Positions 32,874 to 43,840 of a DNA stretch of 64,000 bases are shown here, one piece after another. Every line of letters begins with the position of its first letter. Position 1 is the first letter of the stretch. This DNA is from Micromonospora lupini str. Lupac 08 (lineage in GTDB: Bacteria > Actinomycetota > Actinomycetes > Mycobacteriales > Micromonosporaceae). The stretch spans positions 5,120,636-5,184,635 of the forward strand of contig NZ_HF570108.1 of NCBI RefSeq assembly GCF_000297395.2, given 5' to 3'. Below the pieces are notes generated by a model. It saw only the letters and a list, made by a program, of their open reading frames with translations, was not told the DNA's origin and ran no database searches. Made by a program: the position numbers and the translations under genes.

Positions 32874-34715
32874 ATGGCTTCCCCCACCGACCTGCGTACC
32901 GAGGACGCGCTGCCGGTGCTGCGCCGGGTGTTCGGCTACGACGCCTTCCGCGGCTTCCAGCAGCAGGTCATCGACCATGTCGTCGCCGGTGGTGACGCGC
33001 TGGTGCTGATGCCCACAGGTGGCGGCAAGTCGCTGTGCTACCAGATCCCGGCCCTGGTCCGCGACGGTGTGGCGGTCGTCGTCTCCCCGCTCATCGCGCT
33101 CATGCAGGACCAGGTGGACGCCCTCACCGCGGTCGGCGTCCGCGCCGGGTTCCTCAACTCCACCCAGACCCTGGACGCCCGACGGCGGGTGGAGGCCGCG
33201 TTCGTCGCCGGCGAGTTGGACCTGCTCTACCTGGCGCCGGAGGCGCTCGGCGTCCGGTCCACCCTCGCCCTGCTGGACCGGGGGCGCATCTCCCTGTTCG
33301 CGATCGATGAGGCGCACTGCGTGTCCCAGTGGGGGCACGACTTCCGGCCCGACTACCTGGCGCTGTCGATGCTGCACGAGCGCTGGCCGCAGGTCCCCCG
33401 GATCGCGCTGACCGCGACCGCGACGAGCGCCACCCGCACCGAGATCGCCAGCCGGCTGGGGCTTGACGACGCGCGGCACTTCGTGGCCAGCTTCGACCGG
33501 CCCAACATCCAGTACCGGATCGTGCCCAAGCGGGAGCCGCGCAAGCAACTGCTGGCCCTGCTGCGCGACGAGCACCCCGGCGACGCCGGCATCGTCTACT
33601 GCCTGTCCCGCGCCTCGGTGGACAAGACCGCCGAGTTCCTCGTCGCCAACGGCGTGGCCGCCCTGCCGTACCACGCCGGCCTGGACGCGGCCACCCGCGC
33701 CGCCAACCAGCAACGGTTCCTCCGCGAGGACGGCCTGGTCATGGTGGCCACCATCGCCTTCGGGATGGGCATCGACAAGCCGGACGTACGCTTCGTCGCC
33801 CACCTCGACCTGCCCAAGTCCGTCGAGGGCTACTACCAGGAGACCGGTCGTGCCGGCCGCGACGGGCTGCCGTCCACGGCCTGGCTGGCGTACGGCCTGC
33901 AGGACGTGGTCCAGCAGCGCAAGATGATCGAGACGTCGGACGGCGACCTCGCGCACCGGCGCAACCTCGCCGCACACCTGGACGCGATGCTCGCGCTCTG
34001 CGAGACGGTGCGCTGCCGACGGGTGCAACTGCTCGAATACTTCGGCGAGACGACACCGACGGCCTGCGGCAACTGCGACACCTGCCTCAACCCACCGGAG
34101 TCCTGGGACGGCACCGTCGCCGCCCAGAAGCTGCTCTCCGCCGTCTTCCGCCTCGACCGCGAGCGCAACCAGCGGTTCGGCGCCGGGCACTGCATCGACA
34201 TCCTGCTCGGCAAGCAGAACGACAAGATCAGCCAGCACGGTCACGACTCGCTCACCGTGTTCGGAATCGGCACCGAGTTGAGCGAGGCCGAGTGGCGGGG
34301 CGTGGTCCGGCAACTCCTCGCCGAGGGACTGCTGGCCGTGGAGGGCGACTACGGCACCCTCGCGCTGACCGAGGCGAGCGCCGACGTGCTGGGCCGCCGC
34401 CGCACGGTCACGATGCGCCGCGAGCCGGAGCGGCAGGCGTCGAGCCGGTCGTCGAAGCCGCGCGGGGCGGCCACCGTCGTCGCCGAGCTGACCCCGGCGG
34501 CCGCGTCGGTCTTCGAGCGGCTGCGGGCCTGGCGCGCGGCCACCGCCAAGGAGCAGGGCGTCCCGGCGTACGTCATCTTCCACGACGCCACCCTCCGGCA
34601 GATCGCGGGCGACGCGCCCACCTCCCTGGCCGAGCTGTCGCGGGTCAACGGGGTCGGCGAGAACAAGCTCGCCAAGTACGGCGAGCAGATCCTGGCCGTC
34701 CTCGCCACCGACTGA
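32874..34715 (+). CDS. recQ: ATP-dependent DNA helicase RecQ
   Basis: A 613-residue helicase. N-terminal FRGFQQQVIDHV (motif 0), Walker A MPTGGGKSLCYQIPA near 46-60, DEAHCVSQWGHDFRPDY (motif II plus aromatic loop), ALTATAT (motif III), QRFLREDGLVMVATIAFGMGIDKPDVRFV (motif V) and YYQETGRAGRDGLPS (motif VI). The zinc-binding Cys cluster (CRRVQ...CGNCDTC) and winged RQC domain follow, and an HRDC-like C-terminus (VFERLRAWRAATAKEQGVPAYVIFHDATLRQIA) completes the standard E. coli-like architecture. It unwinds DNA 3' to 5' in recombination and repair. It sits in the block separating uvrC from rapZ and ends in a strong hairpin. Confidence 0.97.
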   Translation: MASPTDLRTEDALPVLRRVFGYDAFRGFQQQVIDHVVAGGDALVLMPTGGGKSLCYQIPALVRDGVAVVVSPLIALMQDQVDALTAVGVRAGFLNSTQTLDARRRVEAAFVAGELDLLYLAPEALGVRSTLALLDRGRISLFAIDEAHCVSQWGHDFRPDYLALSMLHERWPQVPRIALTATATSATRTEIASRLGLDDARHFVASFDRPNIQYRIVPKREPRKQLLALLRDEHPGDAGIVYCLSRASVDKTAEFLVANGVAALPYHAGLDAATRAANQQRFLREDGLVMVATIAFGMGIDKPDVRFVAHLDLPKSVEGYYQETGRAGRDGLPSTAWLAYGLQDVVQQRKMIETSDGDLAHRRNLAAHLDAMLALCETVRCRRVQLLEYFGETTPTACGNCDTCLNPPESWDGTVAAQKLLSAVFRLDRERNQRFGAGHCIDILLGKQNDKISQHGHDSLTVFGIGTELSEAEWRGVVRQLLAEGLLAVEGDYGTLALTEASADVLGRRRTVTMRREPERQASSRSSKPRGAATVVAELTPAAASVFERLRAWRAATAKEQGVPAYVIFHDATLRQIAGDAPTSLAELSRVNGVGENKLAKYGEQILAVLATD

Positions 34716-34724
34716 GGTCATGCC

Positions 34725-34760
34725 GGAAGGGCCGGGCCCCTGGTGGGGTCCGGCCCTTTC
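34725..34760. terminator. Terminator between recQ and C39-like protease
   Basis: A 16-bp stem, GGAAGGGCCGGGCCCC against GGGGTCCGGCCCTTTC (two mismatches), TGGT loop, between convergent genes. The TTTC at its plus-strand end serves recQ. Confidence 0.8.
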
Positions 34761-34782
34761 GGTGGTGTGCTGGGTGTTCGGG

Positions 34783-35442
34783 TCAGCTGGTGGCGTAGCC
34801 GCGGGTGGCGATCCAGTCGGCGAGGTGTTCGACGGTGATCTGGTAGGCGGCGGTGTTGGGGTCGGCGGAGTCGGCGATGGTGACGGTGTTGCCGTTGTCG
34901 TGGTAGCCGACGACGCTGATGTAGTGCCCGCCCTCGTAGGAGTGGGTGTTGCCGTCGGTGTCGGTGCTGGTGCCGGCGATGTTGGCGACGACGGCGCGGC
35001 CGTTGTCGACGGTCTTGACGATGTCGGCGCGCAGTTGGTCGGTCTGCTTGGCGTCGGCGTCGGGCTTGCTGATCTCGACGGAGTGGTAGGCGTCGGCCTT
35101 GCCGGTCTCCTTGTTCAGCACCGGGGTGATGTCGTTGATGCTGTTGGTGCCGGCCTCGGTGGTGCCCATTTCCTTGGCCATGTCGTCGACGTTGATGTTC
35201 TTGCCCTGGACGCTGAGGGCGTTGCGGGTGGCGGCGGGGCCGCAGTAGTAGAAGTTGGGTTGGGCTTCGTAGCGCACGCCCAGTTCCCGCTCGCCGTGGT
35301 TCTTGCGGTCGGTCTGGGTCTGCGACACAGGCTTGGCGTCCGAGGCCGCGTAGGCGGCGGTGACGGGGCCGGCGATGGCGCCGCCGGTGAAGGCCAGGCC
35401 CGCAGCGGTCAGAGCGGTCTTACGGATCAGATCGGTACGCAT
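34783..35442 (-). CDS. Secreted C39-like (papain-fold) putative cysteine protease
   Basis: A 219-residue exported protein: basic start MRTDLIRKTALTAAG, hydrophobic core and an AYA-A type cleavage site near residue 32. The mature part has the C39-like set of catalytic residues: Cys67 in NFYYCGPAATRNAL, His173 in YEGGHYISVVGY and Asp191 in TIADSADP. The family cleaves peptides or acts as secreted protease; the substrate is unknown. No transporter is fused or adjacent, so it is not a bacteriocin leader peptidase. ATG 35442 has GAGGAG 9 nt upstream. A much longer in-frame extension upstream is rejected because it runs through an 80-bp DNA repeat and loses any protein periodicity. It converges on recQ. 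Confidence 0.85.
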   Translation of the reverse strand: MRTDLIRKTALTAAGLAFTGGAIAGPVTAAYAASDAKPVSQTQTDRKNHGERELGVRYEAQPNFYYCGPAATRNALSVQGKNINVDDMAKEMGTTEAGTNSINDITPVLNKETGKADAYHSVEISKPDADAKQTDQLRADIVKTVDNGRAVVANIAGTSTDTDGNTHSYEGGHYISVVGYHDNGNTVTIADSADPNTAAYQITVEHLADWIATRGYATS

Positions 35443-35594
35443 GGTGGCGTGCTCCTCTGCATGGGGGGATACGCGTCGGCACACGACGTTCGCGGGGGTG
35501 TGTGCCGGGCGGGAAGTCTTCGGGGGATCTGCCCGGCGGCTCGGGGGGCCTGCTCGGGTGTCCGGGGGTGTAACAGGTCCGGGTGGCGAGTCAT

Positions 35595-35945
35595 TCCGCC
35601 GAGGGCTTCCGGACGATGCCCGGCCGGTGGTGCTCGGCCGTGCGGGGGGTGTAACCGTGGCGACCGGCGGGGTGTTCCCGGCGACCGCCGCACAGGCGGG
35701 CCGCTCGTGGTGCCCGGCTGTGCGGGGGATGTAACCGTGGCGGCCGGTCGGGTGTTCCCGGCGACCGCCGCACAGGCGGGCCGCTCGTGATGCCCGGCCG
35801 TGCGGGGGTTGTAACCGTGGCGGCCGGTCGGGTGTTCCCGGCGGCTGCCGCACGGGCCGGCCGGTGGTGCTGCCCGGCGATGCTGGGGGGTAACCGTCGC
35901 GGCCGGCGTGGTGTTCCCGGCTGCCGTGCGCCGCAGCCCGGGGGT
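35595..35945. repeat. 80-bp tandem repeat array upstream of the C39-like gene
   Basis: About 4.3 direct copies with period 80/80/79 bp, marked by GGTGTTCCCGG at 35671, 35751, 35831 and 35910 and by GTAACCGTGGCG at about 35651, 35731, 35811. Outer copies diverge. Period is not a multiple of three and translation shows no repeat, so it is not coding. It occupies the promoter-distal side of the 1150-bp gene-free region 35443-36592, which also holds two palindromic elements and a 62-bp array. The rest of that region shows no gene. Confidence 0.85.
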
Positions 35946-36072
35946 CGCGGCGGCATGCCAGGTATAACGACCCCGCCGGACCCACGATTCCGCCCCCGGA
36001 GTGCCGCCGGCCACGGGACGGCGACACCCGAAACTGCCCAAACCGCCCAACCGGGAACGGGCATCCGCCCCC

Positions 36073-36165
36073 GACCCGGGTGATCGACTCGGGTTCCTTG
36101 AAGTCGGGGTGTCCGGGCGGGTCGGACACCCCGACTCCATGCAACCCGAGTCGATCACCCGGGTC
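36073..36165. repeat. Palindromic interspersed element, copy 3 (most complete)
   Basis: A 93-bp near-perfect palindrome. The left arm GACCCGGGTGATCGACTCGG continues with GTTCCTTGAAG and CGGGGTGTCCG; the right arm mirrors it, with CGGACACCCCGA and CCGAGTCGATCACCCGGGTC. Only a few bases of the right inner arm (CTCCATGC) break symmetry. As RNA or cruciform it would form a stem of about 40 bp. Confidence 0.9.
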
Positions 36166-36307
36166 GAGGGTGCGCAACGACGCCGGGGCGCCGGAGCGCC
36201 GCGATTCCGGACCACGATCACAGCCGGTCACACCCTGCCGACATCCCAGACCGGACATTACGCCCAGACTCGTCCAGCGGCCACCCTCCGGGACGACCGT
36301 CCCGTAG

Positions 36308-36384
36308 TGATCAACACGGGATCGGCGATATCGGGGTATCCGGGACGCCGGGATACCGCGACATCGGTGATGTCGTGTTGATCA
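36308..36384. repeat. Palindromic interspersed element, copy 4 (divergent type)
   Basis: A 77-bp element with perfect 11-bp ends TGATCAACACG / CGTGTTGATCA and inner arms GATATCGGGGTATCCGGG / CCGGGATACCGCGACATC. Same size and design as the others but a different sequence subfamily (TGATCAACACG instead of TGATCGACTCG). Confidence 0.8.
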
Positions 36385-36423
36385 AGCCGCGCCCGGGATC
36401 AGTCGGGCGGGCGGCGCATTCAG

Positions 36424-36592
36424 TGTGACCTGACCGGCCGCCCCAGCCGGACGAGAACACGGCAGGCGCTCGCCGACCGTGGCGGGGTGACCCGACCGGC
36501 CGCCCCAGCCGGGGCGAGAAGGCGGCAGGCTCTCGCCGACCGTGGCGGGATGACCCGACCGGCCGCCCTCCAGCCCAGGCGACGGCAGGCGC
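36424..36592. repeat. 62-bp tandem repeat abutting the uvrC stop
   Basis: Three direct copies (period 62-63 bp) marked by GACCGGCCGCCC at 36432, 36494 and 36557, with GGCAGGC and TCGCCGACCGTGGCGGG blocks between. The last copy runs into the final bases of uvrC, whose stop is at 36593-36595. Confidence 0.8.
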
Positions 36593-38581
36593 TCAGGTGC
36601 TGGGGGCCGCCTCGGCGCTGTCGTTGGCTTTGGGGCCCTTGTCGAGGGCGGCCAGGATCGCCTCGGCGGTGCGTCGACCCACCCCGGGCACCTCGGTGAT
36701 CTCTTCGACGGTCGCCGTGGAGAGTCGCTTCAGCGAGCCGAAGTGTCGTAGCAGCGCCTTGCGGCGGACCTCGCCGAGGCCGGGGACGTCGTCCAGCGCG
36801 GACTCGGTCATCCGCTTCGAGCGACGCTGGCGGTGGAACGTGATGGCGAAGCGGTGCGCCTCGTCGCGGACGCGTTGCAGCAGGTAGAGACCCTCCGAGG
36901 TGCGTGGCAGGATGACCGGGAACTCGTCGTCGGGGAGCCACACCTCCTCCAGCCGCTTGGCGAGGCCGCACAGCGCGACGTCGTCGATGCCCAGGTCGGC
37001 GAGGGCCTGGGCGGCCGCCGCGACCTGCGGGGCGCCGCCGTCGACGACCACCAGTTGTGGCGGGTACGCGAATTTGCGCGGCCGGCCGGTGGTCGGGTCG
37101 ACCAGGATGCCGACCTGCGGGTCGGTGGCGCCTCCGGGTGCGGTCGGGTCGTCGGCCGACTCCACGCCCACCTCGCCCGTCTCGGCCCGCGCGTCGAGGT
37201 AGCGGGCGAAGCGGCGGCGCAGCACCTCGGACATGGCGGACAGGTCGTCGGTGGCGCCCCGGACGATGAACCGCCGGTACTCGCTCTTGCGGGGCAGCCC
37301 GTCCTCGAAGACCACCATGCTGGCGACCACGTCGGTGCCCTGGATCTGGGAGATGTCGAAGCACTCGATGCGCAGGGGTGAGGTGCGCATGTCGAGCGCC
37401 TCACTGATCTCGTCCAGCGCCTTGCCCCGGGTGGTCAGGTCGCCGGACCGTTTGAGCTTGTGTCGGGCCAGCGCGTCCTTGGCGTTGCGCTCCACCGTCT
37501 CCATCAGCGAGCGCTTGTCGCCGCGCTGCGGCACGCGGAGCGACACCCGGCTGCCCCGGTGGTTGCTGAGCCACTCGGCAAGCGCGTCGGCGTCGGCGGG
37601 CAACTCGGGCACCAGCAACTCGCGGGGCACGTCGGCCTCGCCGTGCTCGCCGCCGTACACCTGGGTGCAGAAGTGGTGCACGAGGTCGCCGGTGCTCAGG
37701 TCCTCGGTCTTCTCCACCACCCAGCCGCGCTGGCCGCGGACCCGGCCGTCGCGGACGTGGAAGACCTGCACGGCCGCCTCGAGCGGGTCGTCGGCGAACG
37801 CGACCACGTCGGCGTCGGTGCCGTCGCCGAGCACCACTGTCTGCTTCTCCATGGCCCGGCGCAGGGCGGCCACGTCGTCACGCAGCCGGGCGGCGCGTTC
37901 GAACTCCAGTTGCTCGCTCGCCTCGGTCATCTCGCGCTCGATCTTGCGGACCATCGTGTCGGTGCGTCCGGCCATGAAGTCGCAGAAGCCGTCGACTATG
38001 GCACGGTGCTCGTCGGCGGAGACGGTGCCGACGCACGGCGCCGAGCACTTGCCGATGTAGCCCAGCAGGCACGGCCGGCCGACCTGGCCGGCGCGCTTGA
38101 ACACGCCTGCCGAGCAGGTGCGCGCGGGGAACACCCGCAGCAGCAGGTCGAGGGTCTCCCGGATGGCCCAGGCGTGCGAGTACGGACCGAAGTAGCGCAC
38201 ACCCTTGCGCTTCGCCCCGCGCATCACCTGCAACCGCGGATACTCCTCGTCGAGGGTGACGGCGAGATAGGGGTACGACTTGTCGTCACGGTAGCGGACG
38301 TTGAACCGGGGGTCGTACTGCTTGATCCAGGTGAACTCCTGCTGGAGCGCCTCGACCTCGGTGCCGACGGTGATCCAGTCCACCGACTCGGCGGTGGTGA
38401 CCATCTGCCGGGTGCGCTCGTGCAGGTTCCAGACGTCGCCGAAGTAGGAGTTGAGCCGGCTGCGCAGGTTCTTCGCCTTGCCGACGTAGATCACCCGGCC
38501 GGTGCCGTCACGGAAGCGGTAGACCCCCGGTGACTCCGGGATGGTGCCGGGTGCGGGTCGGTAGGTCGAGGGGTCAGCCAC
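36593..38581 (-). CDS. uvrC: Excinuclease ABC subunit C
   Basis: A 662-residue nucleotide-excision-repair nuclease. GIY-YIG domain at the N-terminus (PGVYRFRDGTGRVIYVGKAKNLRSRL), Cys-containing linker CSAGVFKRAGQVGRPCLLGYIGKCSAPCVG, UVR motif (IEREMTEASEQLEFERAARLRDDVAALRR), the RNase H-like endonuclease domain (RIECFDISQIQGTDVVASMVVFEDG; VVDGGAPQVAAA) and C-terminal helix-hairpin-helix repeats (LDDVPGLGEVRRKALLRHFGSL; VPGVGRRTAEAIL). GTG 38581 is preferred over upstream frames because TAGGCT lies exactly 7 nt before it. It is normally next to rapZ; here about 4.5 kb intervene. Confidence 0.96.
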   Translation of the reverse strand: MADPSTYRPAPGTIPESPGVYRFRDGTGRVIYVGKAKNLRSRLNSYFGDVWNLHERTRQMVTTAESVDWITVGTEVEALQQEFTWIKQYDPRFNVRYRDDKSYPYLAVTLDEEYPRLQVMRGAKRKGVRYFGPYSHAWAIRETLDLLLRVFPARTCSAGVFKRAGQVGRPCLLGYIGKCSAPCVGTVSADEHRAIVDGFCDFMAGRTDTMVRKIEREMTEASEQLEFERAARLRDDVAALRRAMEKQTVVLGDGTDADVVAFADDPLEAAVQVFHVRDGRVRGQRGWVVEKTEDLSTGDLVHHFCTQVYGGEHGEADVPRELLVPELPADADALAEWLSNHRGSRVSLRVPQRGDKRSLMETVERNAKDALARHKLKRSGDLTTRGKALDEISEALDMRTSPLRIECFDISQIQGTDVVASMVVFEDGLPRKSEYRRFIVRGATDDLSAMSEVLRRRFARYLDARAETGEVGVESADDPTAPGGATDPQVGILVDPTTGRPRKFAYPPQLVVVDGGAPQVAAAAQALADLGIDDVALCGLAKRLEEVWLPDDEFPVILPRTSEGLYLLQRVRDEAHRFAITFHRQRRSKRMTESALDDVPGLGEVRRKALLRHFGSLKRLSTATVEEITEVPGVGRRTAEAILAALDKGPKANDSAEAAPST

Positions 38582-38588
38582 GTCGACA

Positions 38589-38594
38589 AGCCTA
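38589..38594 (-). promoter_or_regulatory. Leaderless promoter -10 of uvrC
   Basis: Minus strand TAGGCT, 7 nt, GTG at 38581; no ribosome site. The neighbouring palindromic element begins 31 bp upstream. Confidence 0.55.
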
Positions 38595-38624
38595 GTCCGC
38601 ACCCCCGACACCCCACCGCGAGCG

Positions 38625-38705
38625 CTTGATCCACTCGGCTTCCGGGAAGGCGGGGCGTCGGCGGGCCGCGGACACCCCGACTTCCCGGAACACGAGTCGA
38701 TCAAG
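38625..38705. repeat. Palindromic interspersed element, copy 5
   Basis: An 81-bp element with ends CTTGATCCACTCGG / CGAGTCGATCAAG and inner arms CTTCCGGGAAGGCGGGG / CCCCGACTTCCCGGAA. It is followed immediately by two copies of the 17-mer AAGCCGTCGAACCGGTC (38703-38736). Confidence 0.85.
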
Positions 38706-38756
38706 CCGTCGAACCGGTCAAGCCGTCGAACCGGTCGCGCCGTCGCGCCGTCAGCG

Positions 38757-39239
38757 TCAGGCGAGGGAGATCTGGTCTCCGGTCACCTTGATCTCCTTGG
38801 GCGGCAGCGGCTTGGTGGCCGGCCCCGCCTTCACCGAGCCGTCCTCGATCGAGAACTTGCTGCCGTGGCAGGTGCAGTTGATGGTGCCGCCGTCGACGTT
38901 CGTGACCGGGCAGTTCTGGTGCGTACAGATGGGGCTGAAGCCCTTGAACTGGCCGGCCGCGGGCTGGGTGATGACCACGCCCTCGGCGGCGAGGACCTTG
39001 CCGCCGCCGACCGGGATGTCGGCGGTGGTGGCCAGCGACTGGGCGTTCTGCCGGTCGCCGCCGCCGGCGTCGCCGGTGCTGGGCACGGCGGGGCCACCAC
39101 TCGTGGGACCGCCACTGCCGCCGTCGTCGTCACTGCCGCAGGCAGCCAGGACGACAGCCGCGCCGACTGCCCCGACGCCGGTGAGCAGGGTACGACGTGT
39201 CTGCGTACCCGGACCGGTCAGCGCCTGATCGTCACTCAT
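38757..39239 (-). CDS. Rieske [2Fe-2S] lipoprotein, Tat-exported
   Basis: A 160-residue protein. Twin-arginine signal TRRTLLTGVGAVGAAVV with lipobox LAAC (Cys34), then an acidic Gly/Ser/Asp linker, then a Rieske domain: Cys105-x-His107 (ICTHQNC) and Cys122-x2-His125 (NCTCHGSKF) as ligands, with Cys110 and Cys124 for the disulfide. It resembles the soluble arsenite-oxidase-small-subunit or Rieske family of actinobacteria. It is probably an outer-face electron carrier. No cytochrome b gene is adjacent. ATG 39239. Confidence 0.9.
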   Translation of the reverse strand: MSDDQALTGPGTQTRRTLLTGVGAVGAAVVLAACGSDDDGGSGGPTSGGPAVPSTGDAGGGDRQNAQSLATTADIPVGGGKVLAAEGVVITQPAAGQFKGFSPICTHQNCPVTNVDGGTINCTCHGSKFSIEDGSVKAGPATKPLPPKEIKVTGDQISLA

Positions 39240-39350
39240 GCCTCGCCTCTCTCTCGCCCGCTGCGCCGGTCAACAGCCGGCACACTTTTCCACACGGGCA
39301 ACTGTGCCGGATGGTTCATCGCGGCATCCGTCCGACCCGGGAAATGGGTC

Positions 39351-39377
39351 GGGGCGGAGCGCCGAGCGCCCCGCCCC
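39351..39377 (-). terminator. Terminator after uvrA
   Basis: Twelve-bp stem GGGGCGGAGCGC / GCGCCCCGCCCC with one mismatch and a 3-nt loop, 13 nt after the uvrA stop. Confidence 0.65.
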
Positions 39378-39390
39378 GCAGAGATCGAGC

Positions 39391-42336
<2,946 letters not shown>

Positions 42337-42498
42337 AGTGCGTGTACTCCCGGGAGAAGACGAAGCGAAGGATGTGTCCCGCTCTGGGTGACTTTGAGCG
42401 GTCGTGCGGGCGCGGAAAACACGCCTCGGCAACTCTAGCCCCGAGGTATGACAGTTTCCCCCGCCCGCACATTCCCCCAGCTCAGCCCGGTCGGCCGC

Positions 42499-42523
42499 GT
42501 CGTCCGCGAGCGCTGCGGACGAC
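42499..42523 (-). terminator. Terminator after rsgA
   Basis: Perfect 9-bp stem GTCGTCCGC / GCGGACGAC with a 7-nt loop, 5 nt after the rsgA stop. Confidence 0.65.
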
Positions 42524-42528
42524 CGCGG

Positions 42529-43599
42529 TCAGTAACCTCCGGGCGACGGTGGCCGGGCCGCCCTGCGCCGTGCCGAGCGCCATCCACCGCGCCGCTCGGC
42601 GGCCAGCCGCGCCTCGCGCCGCCGGCTCTCGTGGGTGACCTCCGACTGCAGACGCCGCCAGCTCTCCCACCGGCGGGTGGACAGCTCACCGGTCCGCAGC
42701 GCGTCGCGGACCGCGCAGGCCGGTTCGGCGTCGTGGCCGCAGTCGGCGTACCGACAGCCCTCGGCCAGCCCGGCGATGTCGGCGAACGCCCGGTCGAGGC
42801 CGGCCACGCCGTCGAGCAGGCCGACCGCCCGTACACCCGGGGTGTCGATCACGGCGCCGCCGCCCGGGATCGGCACCAGGGCCCGCCACGTGGTGGTGTG
42901 CCGGCCCTTGCCGTCGACCCGACGGATCGCCTGGGTCGGCATCATCACCGCGCCGGCGAGCGCGTTGACCAGGCTCGACTTGCCCGCGCCGGACGGCCCG
43001 AGCAACCCCAGCGTGCGACCCGGCGCGACCTCGGCGCGCAACGGGTCCAGACCGGTGCCGCGCTCGGCGCTCACCGACAGCACCGGCACGCCGGGAGCGA
43101 TCGCGGCGAGCTGACGGGCCAGCGCGGCCGGGTCGGCCGCGAGGTCGGCCTTCGTCAGCACCACGAGCGGCCGCGCCCCGGACTCGTGCACCAGGGAGAG
43201 CAGCCGTTCGATGCGGCCGACGTCCGGCTCCGGGTGCACCGGCTCCACCACGGCGGCGGCGTCGAGGTTGGCGGCCAGCACCTGGCCGCTGGCGTCCTTG
43301 CCTGCGGTACGGCGGACCAGCGCGGCCCGCCGGGGCAGCACGACCGCCACGGTGATCCGGCGGTCCGGCCAGTGGGTGAGCAGCACCCAGTCCCCGGCAC
43401 AGGGCAGCGTGGAGGGGTCCTGGGCGGCGGCGGCCAGCACGGACGGGCCGAGGCTGGCCCGGACCGGGCCGTCGGCGGTGAGCACCGTGCAGACCCCCCG
43501 GTCCACGCGGGCCACCCGGCCGGGGTGGTGCTCGCCGCGTCGGGCGGCGTACGTCGCCCGGTCGGCGTCCCAGCCGAGGGCGGTCAGATCGATAGTCAT
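42529..43599 (-). CDS. rsgA: Ribosome small-subunit-dependent GTPase A
   Basis: A 356-residue circularly permuted GTPase that helps late 30S maturation. OB-fold N-terminus (RVARVDRGVCTVLTADG), G4 LTKADL, G5 VSAERG, G1 LLGPSGAGKSSLVNAL, G3 DTPGVR, and the zinc site EGCRYADCGHDAEPACAV, all in the permuted order G4-G5-G1-G3. ATG 43599 (GAGG 5 nt upstream) gives the usual N-terminus. An in-frame ATG at 43656 has a better GGAGGTGG site 8 nt upstream and would add 19 residues rich in His and Asp (FRHHQLDTDEDA). Confidence 0.92.
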   Translation of the reverse strand: MTIDLTALGWDADRATYAARRGEHHPGRVARVDRGVCTVLTADGPVRASLGPSVLAAAAQDPSTLPCAGDWVLLTHWPDRRITVAVVLPRRAALVRRTAGKDASGQVLAANLDAAAVVEPVHPEPDVGRIERLLSLVHESGARPLVVLTKADLAADPAALARQLAAIAPGVPVLSVSAERGTGLDPLRAEVAPGRTLGLLGPSGAGKSSLVNALAGAVMMPTQAIRRVDGKGRHTTTWRALVPIPGGGAVIDTPGVRAVGLLDGVAGLDRAFADIAGLAEGCRYADCGHDAEPACAVRDALRTGELSTRRWESWRRLQSEVTHESRRREARLAAERRGGWRSARRRAARPPSPGGY

Positions 43600-43840
43600 G
43601 GCATCCTCATCGGTGTCGAGCTGGTGATGGCGGAACACGCGTGCCACGTCCGGCATGAACACCACCTCCGTCCGACGTCCCGGTGCCGCTTGTCAGGCCG
43701 ACGGTAGGGCGCGGGGCGACGCGCCGAAAGCGATTTCCGCGACGACGGCGCGGCGCGGGCCGGCTAGGGTCGGCTGGGCCAGGTTCGCCGTCGACCCGAC
43801 GGTCCCCTGCCTACTCCACCGGAACGGATATGGACACGAC

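Noticed and set aside
34783..35442. Bacteriocin-processing C39 peptidase
   Set aside because: No ABC transporter domain or neighbour, and the protein is itself secreted by a Sec signal.
35595..35945. CRISPR array
   Set aside because: Repeats are directly joined 80-bp units without unique spacers, and no cas gene is present.
35443..36258. Long N-terminal extension of the C39-like protease through the 80-bp array
   Set aside because: The open frame lacks any signal peptide or domain, the DNA repeat is out of frame with translation, and ATG 35442 has an excellent ribosome site followed by a classical signal peptide.
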